Positions 26,423-35,639 of a stretch of DNA of 64,000 nucleotides are shown here, in pieces. This stretch comes from Pseudomonas sp. Root562 (lineage in GTDB: Bacteria > Pseudomonadota > Gammaproteobacteria > Pseudomonadales > Pseudomonadaceae). The stretch lies in NCBI RefSeq assembly GCF_001427125.1, contig NZ_LMGK01000001.1, positions 17,820-81,819 of the forward strand. The letters are read 5' to 3'. The notes below the pieces were generated by a model. That model saw only the letters and a list, made by a program, of their open reading frames with translations, searched no databases and was not told where the DNA came from. Numbering within the stretch: the first letter of the stretch is position 1; each line of letters opens with the position of its first letter. The translations under genes and the position numbers were made by a program.

Positions 26423-28351
26423 ATGGACCGTCGTATGTCTGCCAGCTATCGCGATGCCTTGCGCGCAGCGCTGCTTTACCTGTTGCTTTCTGTGGTCTGG
26501 CTGCAGGCTAGTGACTATTTATTGAACAGTTTCTTCGATCACTCGCTCGAGCGGTTGCGATGGCAACTGATCAACGGTTACCTCTGGGTGGCGGTGAGCG
26601 CCGGGTTGATCTTCATTGCCCGTGCCCGGCTGTTTCGATGTCTTGGGATCGGCGCCAAACTGCGCGAACGCAGTGAGGATCGCGAGCGATTGCGTCAGGC
26701 GGCCGCCGTGTTTGATTGCACCCGCGAAGGGGTGTTGGTCACCGATAGCGACGGGCTGATTGTCCATGTGAATCGCGCCTTCATGGAGATCACCGGCTAT
26801 CAAGGTGAAGAGGTGTTGGGGCAGCGACCCAGTCTGTTCAAATCCGGTCGTCATTCGGCGGATTTCTATCAGGCAATGTTTGCCACCCTGGACAATTTGG
26901 GCGAGTGGAGCGGGGAAATCTGGAATCGGCGCAAAAGCGGGGAAATTTACCCGCAATGGCAAACCATCCGCCTCATTTTCGATGATCAGGGGCGACGCAG
27001 CCATTTTGTGGCGGTGTTTTCCGATATCAGTGCGGTCAAGAATTCCGAACACGAGCTGATGCACCTGGCGCACCACGACCCGCTGACTGATTTGCCCAAT
27101 CGCTTGCTGCTCACCGATCGTGCCGAACAAGCCCTGGCCTCGGCGCAGCTTCACAAACGCGGTTGTGCATTGCTGGTGGTGGATCTCGATCACTTCAAGA
27201 TGATCAACGACAGCCTTGGGCATCCCATTGGGGATCAGTTGCTCAAGGCTGTAGCCGGGCGTCTGAAAGGCATGTTTGACCCGGGCATCACACTGGCGCG
27301 ACTGGGCGGCGACGAATTTGCCGTGTTGGCCGATTGCTGTCCGCAATTGATCCAGGCAGCTGCGCTGGCGCAACGGATCATCAACGGCCTCAAAGAGCCT
27401 TTCGCTATCGAGGGGCGCCAACTGTTTATCAATGCGAGCATAGGCATCAGCCTGTTCCCCAGCGATGCGTTGAGCGCCGAACAACTGTTGCGCAATGCCG
27501 ATTCGGCGCTGTTCAAGGCCAAAAGCGCGGGTCGCAACGGATATGCGCTCTACACCGAAGAATTGACTGCCCATGCTCAGCAACGGGTCGAAGTCGCATT
27601 CCAATTGCGTCAGGCGCTGGAACAGCAGCAATTACGGGTTTATTACCAGCCGGTGCATGACTTGCAAACCAGCTGCTTGATCGGTGTCGAGGCGCTGGTG
27701 CGCTGGGAGCATCCACTGCGCGGCCTGGTGTCGCCGGCAGAATTCATCCCTGTCGCCGAGCGCACTGGGTTGATCGCCGAAATCGATGCCTGGGTGATGC
27801 AGCAAGCGTGTCAGCAGATGTGTCAGTGGCGGCAGGCCGGTGTTGAAATTTCGTTTGTCGCGGTGAATGTTTCTTCGCGATTGTTCGCTCGTCGTGAGCT
27901 TTATGGGCAAGTGGCGCAGGTCCTGCACGAAACCGGGCTGGAACCTGCTTGCCTGGAGCTGGAAGTCACCGAAAGCGCGGTGATGGAGGACCCGGAGGTC
28001 GCGCTTGAGCAAATGCATCGACTGCGCGAATTGGGCGTGCGCCTGGCCATCGACGATTTCGGCACCGGTTATTCGTCATTGCTGCGGCTAAAACGCTTGC
28101 CGGTGCAGAAACTCAAGATTGATCAGGGTTTCGTCGCCGGTCTGCCTTGGGATGAAGACGACTCGGCCATTGTGCGGGTCATCATCGCCCTGGCGCAGAG
28201 CATGGGAATGCAAGTGCAGGCGGAGGGCGTCGAAACGGTCGAGCAGGCGGCGTTCCTGCTTGAGCACGGCGCTGATCAGGGCCAGGGGTACTGGTTTGGT
28301 CGGCCGGTGCCGCCAATGGAGCTGGATTGGGCCCGAACCCCCATCATCTGA
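26423..28351 (+). CDS. Membrane PAS-GGDEF-EAL c-di-GMP protein
   Basis: This 642-residue protein has two N-terminal membrane helices (about 10-30 and 47-67), a PAS domain (about 90-210), GGDEF (intact motif RLGGDEFAVL near 300) and EAL (EALVRW near 410, with DDFGTGYSSL and QAEGVE). Both catalytic motifs look intact, so synthesis or degradation of c-di-GMP cannot be decided from sequence; many such tandems act as phosphodiesterases. The layout and position beside desA match the locus I recall as pipA/PA0285 in P. aeruginosa. Its TGA stop forms the first bases of a TGATCG repeat. Confidence 0.87.
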   Translation: MDRRMSASYRDALRAALLYLLLSVVWLQASDYLLNSFFDHSLERLRWQLINGYLWVAVSAGLIFIARARLFRCLGIGAKLRERSEDRERLRQAAAVFDCTREGVLVTDSDGLIVHVNRAFMEITGYQGEEVLGQRPSLFKSGRHSADFYQAMFATLDNLGEWSGEIWNRRKSGEIYPQWQTIRLIFDDQGRRSHFVAVFSDISAVKNSEHELMHLAHHDPLTDLPNRLLLTDRAEQALASAQLHKRGCALLVVDLDHFKMINDSLGHPIGDQLLKAVAGRLKGMFDPGITLARLGGDEFAVLADCCPQLIQAAALAQRIINGLKEPFAIEGRQLFINASIGISLFPSDALSAEQLLRNADSALFKAKSAGRNGYALYTEELTAHAQQRVEVAFQLRQALEQQQLRVYYQPVHDLQTSCLIGVEALVRWEHPLRGLVSPAEFIPVAERTGLIAEIDAWVMQQACQQMCQWRQAGVEISFVAVNVSSRLFARRELYGQVAQVLHETGLEPACLELEVTESAVMEDPEVALEQMHRLRELGVRLAIDDFGTGYSSLLRLKRLPVQKLKIDQGFVAGLPWDEDDSAIVRVIIALAQSMGMQVQAEGVETVEQAAFLLEHGADQGQGYWFGRPVPPMELDWARTPII

Positions 28352-28460
28352 TCGTTCCCCATGCTCCGCGTGGGAACGCATCCCGTGGCGCTCTGCGTCA
28401 CCCTGAGATCAGGGACGAAGAGCGTCCCCGGCGGCATTCCCACGCGGTGCGTGGGAAGAT
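28349..28460. repeat. Composite TGATCG repeat, copy 1
   Basis: It starts TGATCGTTCCCC, contains an inner hairpin (GCTCCGCGTGGGAACGC) and ends ...CACGCGGTGCGTGGGAAG, a degenerate copy. The first TGA is the stop codon of the GGDEF-EAL gene. Confidence 0.7.
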
Positions 28461-28588
28461 AAGTCTTTTGGTTATATAAACATTCTCAAATAGTCTTTTT
28501 AAGAATATCTGCGCCTCTCTACTATTGGTTTCACGCCGTAAGCAGTGCCGCCACTGCCAGGCAACCACACAGTCGAAGGAGCAGCATC

Positions 28589-28771
28589 ATGAGCGCATCT
28601 CTGCGTAGCGTTGACGGTCAGGACGAAGCAACCATTCTGCGTGAAATCCAGAGCGCCCTGCGCGATCTGCGATTCGGCGCCGTGGAAATCACAGTGCACA
28701 ACGCCCAGGTGGTCCAGATCGAACGCAAGGAAAAATTCCGTTTGCAGCAGCCGGGCAACAAGCCGGGCTGA
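28589..28771 (+). CDS. oscA: Sulfur-starvation response protein OscA
   Basis: This 60-residue protein (DEATILREIQSALRDLRFG, then VEITVHNAQVVQIERKEKFR) matches the small OscA/DUF2292 proteins found directly before sulfate-transport genes in Pseudomonas and reported to be needed for growth on organosulfur compounds. It lies 78 bases before sbp, in the same direction. The AT-rich sequence before it (about 28470-28540) may carry a CysB-dependent promoter, but no exact site could be assigned. Confidence 0.85.
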   Translation: MSASLRSVDGQDEATILREIQSALRDLRFGAVEITVHNAQVVQIERKEKFRLQQPGNKPG

Positions 28772-28849
28772 AGCTTGCGATCCTTGAGCCGGCACCGCGA
28801 TTCCTAAAATCCATAAGAACTAGCCAATAGAATTCCAGGAGCTTTCACC

Positions 28850-29863
28850 ATGTCGTCGATTCGCCATTTCGCTTTGGCCGCTCTGGCCAGTGCTCTTTTT
28901 GCCGGTACTGCGGTTGCCAAGGATTACGAGCTGTTGAACGTGTCGTATGACCCGACCCGTGAGCTCTATCAGGAATACAACGCCGAATTCATCAAGTCCT
29001 GGCAGAAGGATCATGCGGGCGATACGGTGAAAATCCAGCAATCCCACGGCGGTTCTGGCAAACAAGGCCGGGCGGTCATTGATGGTCTGCGTGCCGACGT
29101 GGTGACGCTGGCGCTGGCCGGTGACATCGACGAAATCGCCAAGCTTGGCAAAACCCTGCCAGCGGATTGGCAAAAGCGGCTGCCGGAAGCGAGCACGCCG
29201 TACACGTCGACCATCGTGTTCCTGGTGCGCAAGGGCAACCCTAAAGGCATCAAGGATTGGGGCGACCTGATCAAGAACGACGTGTCGGTGATCACGCCGA
29301 ACCCGAAGACTTCCGGCGGCGCACGCTGGAACTTCCTTGCGGCGTGGGCCTACGGGCTGAAAGCCAATGGCGGCAACGAAGCCAAGGCTAAAGAGTATGT
29401 GCAGACCCTGTTCAAGCACGTACCTGTGCTGGATACCGGTGCTCGCGGTTCGACCATCACCTTCGTCAACAACGGGCAGGGTGACGTGCTTCTGGCCTGG
29501 GAAAACGAAGCTTTCCTGGCGCTCAAAGAAGATGGCGGCGCCGACAAGTTCGACATTGTCGTACCTTCTTTGTCGATCCTCGCCGAGCCGCCGGTGGCGC
29601 TGGTCGACAAGAACGCCGAGAAAAAGGGCAACACCGAGATCGCCGAGGCGTACCTCAAGCACCTGTACAGCCCGGCCGGTCAGGAAATTGCGGCGAAAAA
29701 CTTCTATCGTCCACGTGACAAGGACGTGGCCGCCAAGTACGCCCAGCAGTTCCCGAAACTGGAGCTGGTGACCATCGACAAGGATTTTGGCGGCTGGAAA
29801 ACCGCGCAACCGAAATTCTTCAATGACGGCGGCGTGTTCGACCAGATCTACCAGGCGCAGTAA
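28850..29863 (+). CDS. sbp: Sulfate-binding periplasmic protein
   Basis: This 337-residue exported binding protein has a signal peptide ending AVA (about residue 23). The mature start [17 protein letters not shown] and the segments [17 protein letters not shown] and [15 protein letters not shown] identify the sulfate/thiosulfate-binding family. It delivers sulfate to CysTWA encoded just downstream. A REP doublet lies between it and cysT; such elements often stabilise upstream mRNA so that more binding protein than permease is made. Confidence 0.95.
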   Translation: MSSIRHFALAALASALFAGTAVAKDYELLNVSYDPTRELYQEYNAEFIKSWQKDHAGDTVKIQQSHGGSGKQGRAVIDGLRADVVTLALAGDIDEIAKLGKTLPADWQKRLPEASTPYTSTIVFLVRKGNPKGIKDWGDLIKNDVSVITPNPKTSGGARWNFLAAWAYGLKANGGNEAKAKEYVQTLFKHVPVLDTGARGSTITFVNNGQGDVLLAWENEAFLALKEDGGADKFDIVVPSLSILAEPPVALVDKNAEKKGNTEIAEAYLKHLYSPAGQEIAAKNFYRPRDKDVAAKYAQQFPKLELVTIDKDFGGWKTAQPKFFNDGGVFDQIYQAQ

Positions 29864-29883
29864 TCTGAACAATCCGGATTCAT

Positions 29884-29977
29884 TGTGGCGAGGGAGCTTG
29901 CTCCCGCTTGAGTGCGAAGCGCTCATTAGAAGCAGGGACCGCTGCGCAGTCCAGCGCGAGCAAGCTCCCTCGCCACA
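29884..29977. repeat. REP doublet between sbp and cysT
   Basis: TGTGGCGAGGGAGCTTGCTC... (29884-29909) and ...GAGCAAGCTCCCTCGCCACA (29953-29977) form an inverted pair inside the sulfate operon. Confidence 0.88.
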
Positions 29978-29992
29978 CAACCAAGGACTTTT

Positions 29993-30811
29993 ATGTCGCG
30001 TCGTATCTCCCCCGTCATACCCGGCTTCGGGCTGACGCTGGGGTACACCTTGGTGTACCTCAGTCTGATTGTGCTCATACCACTGGCGGCGATGTTCGTG
30101 CACGCCGCTCAACTCACCTGGGATCAGTTCTGGGCAATCATCTCGGCGCCACGGGTGCTGGCGGCGTTGAAGCTGAGCTTCGGCACCGCACTGTATGCCG
30201 CGATCATCAACGGCATCATCGGCACGCTGCTGGCGTGGGTGCTGGTGCGCTATACCTTCCCGGGGCGCAAAGTCATCGATGCGATGATCGACCTGCCGTT
30301 CGCGTTGCCCACCGCAGTGGCGGGTATCGCGCTGACTGCGCTTTACGCCCCCACCGGGCTGGTCGGTCAGTTCGCCACGGACCTGGGTTTCAAGATCGCT
30401 TACACCCCGCTGGGCATCACCCTTGCCCTGACTTTTGTGACGCTTCCATTCGTAGTACGTACCGTACAGCCAGTATTGGCCGATATCCCCCGTGAAGTCG
30501 AAGAAGCGGCGGCGTGCCTGGGGGCGAAGCCATGGCAGGTGTTCCGTCATATCCTCGTACCGGCACTGCTGCCGGCCTGGTTGACCGGCTTTGCCCTGGC
30601 CTTTGCCCGCGGGGTTGGCGAGTACGGTTCGGTGATTTTCATCGCCGGTAACATGCCGATGAAAACCGAAATCCTGCCGCTGCTGATCATGGTCAAGCTC
30701 GACCAGTACGATTACACCGGCGCTACCTCCATTGGTGTACTGATGCTGGTGGTTTCTTTCATTCTGCTGCTGCTGATCAACCTGTTGCAGCGGCGCATCG
30801 AAACCCCATAA
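29993..30811 (+). CDS. cysT: Sulfate ABC transporter permease CysT
   Basis: This 272-residue inner-membrane permease has about six helices and the EAA loop segment EVEEAAACLGAKPWQVFRHILVP cut by helices on both sides (EEAAACLGA near 170). The VGEYGSVIFIAGNMP segment after it is typical of CysT/CysU. It forms the channel with CysW and is energised by CysA. A 12-base gap separates it from cysW, with an AAGGAGG site inside. Confidence 0.94.
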   Translation: MSRRISPVIPGFGLTLGYTLVYLSLIVLIPLAAMFVHAAQLTWDQFWAIISAPRVLAALKLSFGTALYAAIINGIIGTLLAWVLVRYTFPGRKVIDAMIDLPFALPTAVAGIALTALYAPTGLVGQFATDLGFKIAYTPLGITLALTFVTLPFVVRTVQPVLADIPREVEEAAACLGAKPWQVFRHILVPALLPAWLTGFALAFARGVGEYGSVIFIAGNMPMKTEILPLLIMVKLDQYDYTGATSIGVLMLVVSFILLLLINLLQRRIETP

Positions 30812-30823
30812 GGAGGCGCGAAC

Positions 30824-31696
30824 ATGTCCCAATCGTCTATCGCGGCCGCCTCTTCGGCCAACGCTGCCCGTCGTGGCAGTGCGACTTCGCGGCGCATCCT
30901 GATCGGCCTCGGCTGGCTGATCTTTGCCCTGTTTCTGTTGCTGCCGCTGTTCATCGTGGTGTCCCAGGGTTTGAAGCTCGGTATCGGTGCGTTTTTCACC
31001 GCCATCTTCGAGCCGGATGCGTTGTCCGCCCTGAAACTCACGGTGATCGCCGTACTGATTTCGGTGCCGTTGAACCTGGTGTTCGGCGTCAGCGCCGCGT
31101 GGTGCGTGAGCAAATACACGTTCCGTGGCAAGAGCATGCTGGTGACGCTGATCGACCTGCCGTTCTCGGTATCGCCGGTGATCGCCGGTCTGGTCTATGT
31201 GCTGATGTTCGGCGCCCAGGGCCTGTTCGGCCCGTGGCTGCAGGATCACGACATCCAGATCGTGTTCGCCTTGCCGGGCATTGTGCTGGCGACGATTTTC
31301 GTCACCGTGCCGTTCGTGGCCCGTGAGCTGATCCCGCTGATGCAAGAGCAGGGCACGCAGGAAGAAGAAGCCGCGCGTTTGCTCGGGGCCAATGGCTGGC
31401 AGATGTTCTGGCACGTCACCGTGCCCAACATCAAATGGGGCCTGATCTATGGCGTGGTGTTGTGTACTGCGCGGGCCATGGGTGAGTTCGGTGCGGTGTC
31501 GGTGGTGTCCGGGCACATTCGCGGGGTAACCAACACCTTGCCGCTGCACGTCGAGATCCTCTACAACGAATACAACCACGTGGCCGCGTTCGCCGTGGCG
31601 AGCCTGTTGCTGATCCTGGCGCTCTTCATCCTGCTGCTCAAGCAGTGGAGCGAAAACCGTATCAACCGCCTGCGCGCCAGCGCCGCGGAGGAATAA
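30824..31696 (+). CDS. cysW: Sulfate ABC transporter permease CysW
   Basis: This 290-residue permease is paralogous to CysT, with six predicted helices after a hydrophilic Ala/Ser-rich N-terminus (about 1-25). The EAA loop reads [16 protein letters not shown], followed by [17 protein letters not shown], the CysW signature. The stop is three bases before the cysA start. Confidence 0.94.
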   Translation: MSQSSIAAASSANAARRGSATSRRILIGLGWLIFALFLLLPLFIVVSQGLKLGIGAFFTAIFEPDALSALKLTVIAVLISVPLNLVFGVSAAWCVSKYTFRGKSMLVTLIDLPFSVSPVIAGLVYVLMFGAQGLFGPWLQDHDIQIVFALPGIVLATIFVTVPFVARELIPLMQEQGTQEEEAARLLGANGWQMFWHVTVPNIKWGLIYGVVLCTARAMGEFGAVSVVSGHIRGVTNTLPLHVEILYNEYNHVAAFAVASLLLILALFILLLKQWSENRINRLRASAAEE

Positions 31697-31699
31697 TTC

Positions 31700-32689
31700 A
31701 TGTCGATCGAAGTGCGTAACGTCAGCAAGAATTTCAATGCGTTCAAAGCGCTGGACAACATCAGCCTGGACATTCAGAGCGGCGAGCTCGTCGCGTTGCT
31801 CGGCCCATCGGGCTGTGGCAAGACCACGCTATTGCGGATCATTGCCGGCCTGGAAACCCCGGACAACGGCAGCATCGTGTTCCACGGAGAAGACGTGTCC
31901 GGCCATGACGTGCGTGATCGCAACGTCGGTTTCGTGTTCCAGCACTACGCCCTGTTCCGCCACATGACGGTGTTCGATAACGTCGCGTTCGGCCTGCGCA
32001 TGAAGCCGAAGAACCAGCGCCCGAACGAAAGCCAGATCGCGGCGAAAGTCCACGAACTGCTGAACATGGTGCAACTGGACTGGTTGTCGGATCGCTACCC
32101 GGAACAACTCTCCGGTGGTCAGCGTCAGCGGATTGCGCTGGCCCGTGCCTTGGCGGTGGAGCCCAAAGTGCTGCTGCTCGACGAACCCTTCGGTGCCCTC
32201 GACGCCAAGGTCCGTAAAGAGCTGCGCCGCTGGCTGGCGCGCCTGCACGAAGACATCAACCTGACGTCCGTTTTCGTGACCCACGACCAGGAAGAAGCGA
32301 TGGAAGTCGCCGACCGCATCGTGGTGATGAACAAGGGCGTGATCGAACAGATCGGCTCACCGGGCGACGTCTACGAAAACCCGGCCAGCGATTTCGTTTA
32401 TCACTTCCTGGGTGACTCGAACCGGTTGCATCTGGGCGAGGACAATCACGTGCTGTTCCGCCCGCACGAGGTGTCGTTGTCGCGGCATGAACTGGACGAT
32501 CACCATGCGGCCGAAGTGCGTGATATTCGTCCGTTGGGCGCGACGACGCGGGTGACTTTGAAGGTTGAAGGGCAGAGCGATCTGATCGAAGCCGAAGTGG
32601 TGAAGGATCACGACAGTCTGATCGGCTTGGCCAAGGGCGAGACGTTGTTCTTCAAGCCGAAAGTCTGGCAGAAAGTCGCCAACATTTAA
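31700..32689 (+). CDS. cysA: Sulfate ABC transporter ATPase CysA
   Basis: This 329-residue ABC ATPase has Walker A GPSGCGKT (residues 35-42), signature LSGGQRQR (about 136), Walker [13 protein letters not shown] and switch His in FVTHDQEEA. The C-terminal TOBE-like region (about 240-325) contains [13 protein letters not shown]. It powers CysTW-mediated uptake of sulfate/thiosulfate. Last gene of the oscA-sbp-cysTWA block; a short TGATCG-type hairpin follows. Confidence 0.96.
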   Translation: MSIEVRNVSKNFNAFKALDNISLDIQSGELVALLGPSGCGKTTLLRIIAGLETPDNGSIVFHGEDVSGHDVRDRNVGFVFQHYALFRHMTVFDNVAFGLRMKPKNQRPNESQIAAKVHELLNMVQLDWLSDRYPEQLSGGQRQRIALARALAVEPKVLLLDEPFGALDAKVRKELRRWLARLHEDINLTSVFVTHDQEEAMEVADRIVVMNKGVIEQIGSPGDVYENPASDFVYHFLGDSNRLHLGEDNHVLFRPHEVSLSRHELDDHHAAEVRDIRPLGATTRVTLKVEGQSDLIEAEVVKDHDSLIGLAKGETLFFKPKVWQKVANI

Positions 32690-32699
32690 TCCCTCCAGC

Positions 32700-32733
32700 T
32701 GATCGTTCCCACGCAGAGCGTGGGAACGATCAG
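32700..32733. repeat. Short TGATCG hairpin, copy 2
   Basis: TGATCGTTCCCACGC-AGA-GCGTGGGAACGATCA is a near-perfect inverted repeat, the minimal form of the composite repeat. It lies 10 bases after the cysA stop and could act in termination. It is followed to about 32763 by a degenerate REP arm (GGAGCGAGGCTTTTCCGCG). Confidence 0.8.
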
Positions 32734-32762
32734 TAGGAGCGAGGCTTTTCCGCGAAGGCGAT

Positions 32763-33284
32763 CTACGCCGCAGCGCCTTTCTGACGCAAACGCACACCAC
32801 CCGCCCGCGCCTCGATCTGCTCCTTGAGCTCATGCCGCATCCCCAGCAAGAACGCCAGTTCAGCCACCACAAACAACGGCCCGACGATCAATCCCGTCAC
32901 GTCATCGACAAAGGCCGGCTTGCGCCCCTCGTAGTGATGCCCGACGAACTGGATCGCCCAACCGATCACGAACATCGCCATGCCGCTGCTCAACCAGACC
33001 AGGGTGCTTTGCTGCGCCAGTACTTGACCCGCCCAGACGCACAGCCCCAGCAACACGGTCATCAGTATTCCGAGGCGCAGCTCCAGGCGCAGGTAAAACC
33101 ACGCCGACGCCAACGCCACCAGCATTGCCGGTGATAACCAGCCCCCGGCCCACTGCGGACGCGACAGCAACACGGCCACCGCCACCACGATCAGCGGAAT
33201 GCCGATAAAGTGAGTGGCGATGTTGCGCGGATCACGGTGGTACGCGGCGTATTGACTGAGATGGTCAACCAGGCTTTTTTTCAT
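32763..33284 (-). CDS. Mpo1-like (DUF962) membrane protein
   Basis: This 173-residue integral-membrane protein has about four helices and the family segments YAAYHRDPRNIATHFIGIPL, AWAIQFVGHHYEGRKPA (seen as IGWAIQFVGHHYEGRKPAF) and a C-terminal amphipathic end. Histidines in HRD, THF and GHH match DUF962/Mpo1 proteins; yeast Mpo1 oxidises 2-hydroxy fatty acids. Whether the bacterial protein has that activity is not known. Start 33284 follows an ideal AGGAGG site. Divergent from the Crp/Fnr gene. Confidence 0.8.
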   Translation of the reverse strand: MKKSLVDHLSQYAAYHRDPRNIATHFIGIPLIVVAVAVLLSRPQWAGGWLSPAMLVALASAWFYLRLELRLGILMTVLLGLCVWAGQVLAQQSTLVWLSSGMAMFVIGWAIQFVGHHYEGRKPAFVDDVTGLIVGPLFVVAELAFLLGMRHELKEQIEARAGGVRLRQKGAAA

Positions 33285-33368
33285 TGTTATTCCTCCTGTA
33301 GGGTGATCGATCATGCCCCGGGGCCGTTCTTCGCTCTGTCAGCCAGGCGACAATCTCTAGGAGTTTTC

Positions 33369-34055
33369 ATGGATATGCAGGTCTGGCGTCAACGCCTGCT
33401 GCGCGGTCAGTGGTTCAGTCATCTGCCTGTTTCCCTACAGGATAGTCTGTTGGCAGCGGCCAGGTTGCGGCGCCTGTCTCCGGGGCAGCGCCTGTTCAAG
33501 CGCGGCGATCCGCCCTGTGGGCTGTATGCGGTGCTTGAAGGTGCGATGCGCATCGGTGCGGTGAATGAGCAAGGTAAAGAGGCGTTGTTGAGCGTGGTGG
33601 AGGCACCGCACTGGTTCGGTGAAATCGGCCTGTTCGATGGCCAGCCGCGCACCCACGATGCGTTCGGCCTGGGGCATTGCACCCTGGCGCATATCCCGCA
33701 ATCGGTTTTGCTGGCGTTGCTCGAAGAACAGCCGATGCATTGGCGCCAGTTGGCGTTATTGATGAGCCAGAAACTGCGCCTGACCTTTATCAATCTCGAA
33801 CAACTGAGCCTGATGCCGGCCCCCACTCGACTGGCCCACCGCTTGTTGATGATTGCCACAGGCTACGGCGAAAACGACCCACCGCGCCGCGTCCTGCAAT
33901 TGCCGCAGGAACAACTGGCGTCGATGTTGTCGCTGTCGCGCCAGACCACCAATCAGATCCTCAAGGATTTGCAGGGGCAGGGGATTATCGGGTTGAGCTA
34001 CGGCGAAATTGAAATCCTCGATGCCGTGCGATTGCGGGCATTGGCGATGGTTTGA
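33369..34055 (+). CDS. Crp/Fnr-family transcriptional regulator
   Basis: This 228-residue protein has an N-terminal cyclic-nucleotide-binding-like domain (about 20-135; GDPPCGLYAVLEGAMRIG, HWFGEIGLFDGQPRTHDAFG) and a C-terminal HTH (PQEQLASMLSLSRQTTNQILKDL, about 175-200). There are no Fnr-type N-terminal cysteines. The arginine/serine set of cAMP-binding Crp is incomplete, so the ligand is unclear. ATG 33369 is chosen; the long upstream opening overlaps the divergent gene. Confidence 0.82.
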   Translation: MDMQVWRQRLLRGQWFSHLPVSLQDSLLAAARLRRLSPGQRLFKRGDPPCGLYAVLEGAMRIGAVNEQGKEALLSVVEAPHWFGEIGLFDGQPRTHDAFGLGHCTLAHIPQSVLLALLEEQPMHWRQLALLMSQKLRLTFINLEQLSLMPAPTRLAHRLLMIATGYGENDPPRRVLQLPQEQLASMLSLSRQTTNQILKDLQGQGIIGLSYGEIEILDAVRLRALAMV

Positions 34056-34107
34056 TGCCTCGTGTGGGTAAAAAAGCGGCTGGACTTTAATTCGGAGATG
34101 CATTAAA

Positions 34108-34146
34108 TACAATGCAAAGTGTGACAAATTTCAATTTTGCACTGTA
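34108..34146 (+). promoter_or_regulatory. Candidate HipB-type operator
   Basis: TACAATGCAAA (34108-34118) and TTTGCACTGTA (34136-34146) are inverted arms matching at 10 of 11 positions with a 17-bp spacer, 20 bases before the antitoxin start. A smaller GCATT/AATGC pair overlaps the left arm. Autorepression by the XRE antitoxin is inferred. Confidence 0.5.
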
Positions 34147-34165
34147 TACGAGGCAAGGTAGCACT

Positions 34166-34414
34166 ATGGAAAATCTGGGTGAGCTGATCCGAACCTTACG
34201 CAAAGAAAGAAAACTCTCCCAACAGGCACTGGCACAGCAGTACGGAATGAGCCGTGCGACTATCTCTGGAATCGAAAACAACACCCTCTCCGAAATTGGC
34301 CTGCGCAAGGTCGAGGCAATCCTCAACGGATTTGGTTATGAACTTACCGCCGTACCGCGGCAATCGAAGCGGCCGACACTGGATAGCCTGAAAAAGGTGA
34401 ACTTCCATGGTTGA
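34166..34414 (+). CDS. XRE-family antitoxin (HipB-like)
   Basis: This 82-residue protein has an XRE/Cro HTH at about residues 5-62 (LGELIRTLRKERKLSQQALA, YGMSRATISGIENN). It overlaps the following kinase-like toxin gene by eight bases, the standard HipBA organisation. ATG 34166 has AAGG at good distance. It should neutralise the toxin and bind the operator just upstream. Confidence 0.85.
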   Translation: MENLGELIRTLRKERKLSQQALAQQYGMSRATISGIENNTLSEIGLRKVEAILNGFGYELTAVPRQSKRPTLDSLKKVNFHG

Positions 34415-35639
34415 GCTGCAGCAAAGGGATCGGCTGGCGATCAGTGTTTCCAGCAATGCCGTCGGAATTCTTGGTCGAGGCCAATCGTCCGCTGACAGCG
34501 TTTTTGCCTACGCCGAAAACGCATCAGAGCAAGATGCCGTTTCTTTGATCATGCCGGTACGCCTGGAGAGCTACGCGTGGGAGCCAGGTGTTCCTCCGGT
34601 TTTCGAGATGAACTTGCCGGAGGGGACTTTGCGCGATGAGTTGACTCGTCGTTTCAGCAAGGCTGTCCGAGGCTTTGACGACTTTTCGATGCTTGCTATC
34701 GTCGGCCCGCACCAACTCGGCAGAGTGAGCATTTCACCGGCGCAGGACGGGCTCGACCAGCCACCTGAAACCAGCTTGGCGGACCTTCTTGTGCATGATG
34801 GTGCGCAAGGATTGTTCGACGACCTCTTGCACACGTATGGCCAGTACTCGGGCGTTTCCGGTGTGCAGCCGAAAGTTCTGATTCGTGATAGCGGGTCAAC
34901 CATCGATCGACTGTCCCATCGGGGGGCGACACATCTGGTTAAAACCTTTCACCCGGAACAATACCCGCAACTCGCTGCAAACGAATATTTCTGCATGCGG
35001 GCTGCATTGCACTCGGGGCTTGAGGTGCCGAAGTTTGAACTGAGTGATCAAGGTAGATTCCTGATCGTTGAACGCTTCGACCTGAACGACAAAGGTTATT
35101 TGGGTTTCGAGGATTTTTGCGTGCTTAACGCCTGGCCTTCAAAAGCCAAATACGACGGCTCATATGAAGGTATTGCCAGACAGATCAAAGCGTTCGTTTC
35201 TCCTTCAATGCTCAATCAGGCGCTTGAGTCGTTTTTCAAAATCGTCGCACTTTCATCGGGTTTGAAGAACGGCGACGCGCACCTGAAAAACTTTGGCGTT
35301 CTCTATGAGGATTGCGCAGCCGATGCGCAAATCAGTCTGGCCCCTACCTACGACATCATCACTACGTCGGTCTACATCAAGGCCGACAGCATGGCGTTAC
35401 TGTTGGGGGGATCGAAGGCGTGGCCAAAGTACAAAATGCTGATGCGCTTTGGTCGGTCTGCCTGCAACTTGACCGAAGGGCGCTGCAACGAGTTACTGCA
35501 ACAAGTCGGCCATGGTATGGAAGTAGCGATGGACGAGATGGTCCAGCATATCAAGGCAAACGGTTCCTTTGCCCGGATAGGCGCGCAAATGCTGGAGCAG
35601 TGGCAAGCAGGCATTGCGCGTAGTCTGGTAAAAAACTAA
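34407..35639 (+). CDS. HipA-family kinase toxin
   Basis: This 410-residue protein has the N-terminal HipA subdomain (about 5-110) and the C-terminal HipA kinase fold. Visible catalytic features: SGVQPK (151-156, activation/P-loop-like), the ATP-binding Lys in HLVKTF (about 179), the catalytic loop NGDAHLKN (288-295, Asp and Asn) and the metal-binding Asp in YDI (315-317). E. coli HipA phosphorylates a tRNA synthetase and causes persistence; the target here is unknown. Base composition looks more AT-rich than flanking genes, suggesting acquisition. Its stop abuts the convergent AraC gene with no gap. Confidence 0.88.
   Translation: MVELQQRDRLAISVSSNAVGILGRGQSSADSVFAYAENASEQDAVSLIMPVRLESYAWEPGVPPVFEMNLPEGTLRDELTRRFSKAVRGFDDFSMLAIVGPHQLGRVSISPAQDGLDQPPETSLADLLVHDGAQGLFDDLLHTYGQYSGVSGVQPKVLIRDSGSTIDRLSHRGATHLVKTFHPEQYPQLAANEYFCMRAALHSGLEVPKFELSDQGRFLIVERFDLNDKGYLGFEDFCVLNAWPSKAKYDGSYEGIARQIKAFVSPSMLNQALESFFKIVALSSGLKNGDAHLKNFGVLYEDCAADAQISLAPTYDIITTSVYIKADSMALLLGGSKAWPKYKMLMRFGRSACNLTEGRCNELLQQVGHGMEVAMDEMVQHIKANGSFARIGAQMLEQWQAGIARSLVKN

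Noticed and set aside
28820..31579. 919-codon open frame on the minus strand across sbp-cysT-cysW
   Set aside because: It is antisense to three certain genes. Its low-complexity His/Gln/Arg-rich translation is typical of high-GC shadow frames, and it has no ribosome site or family motif.
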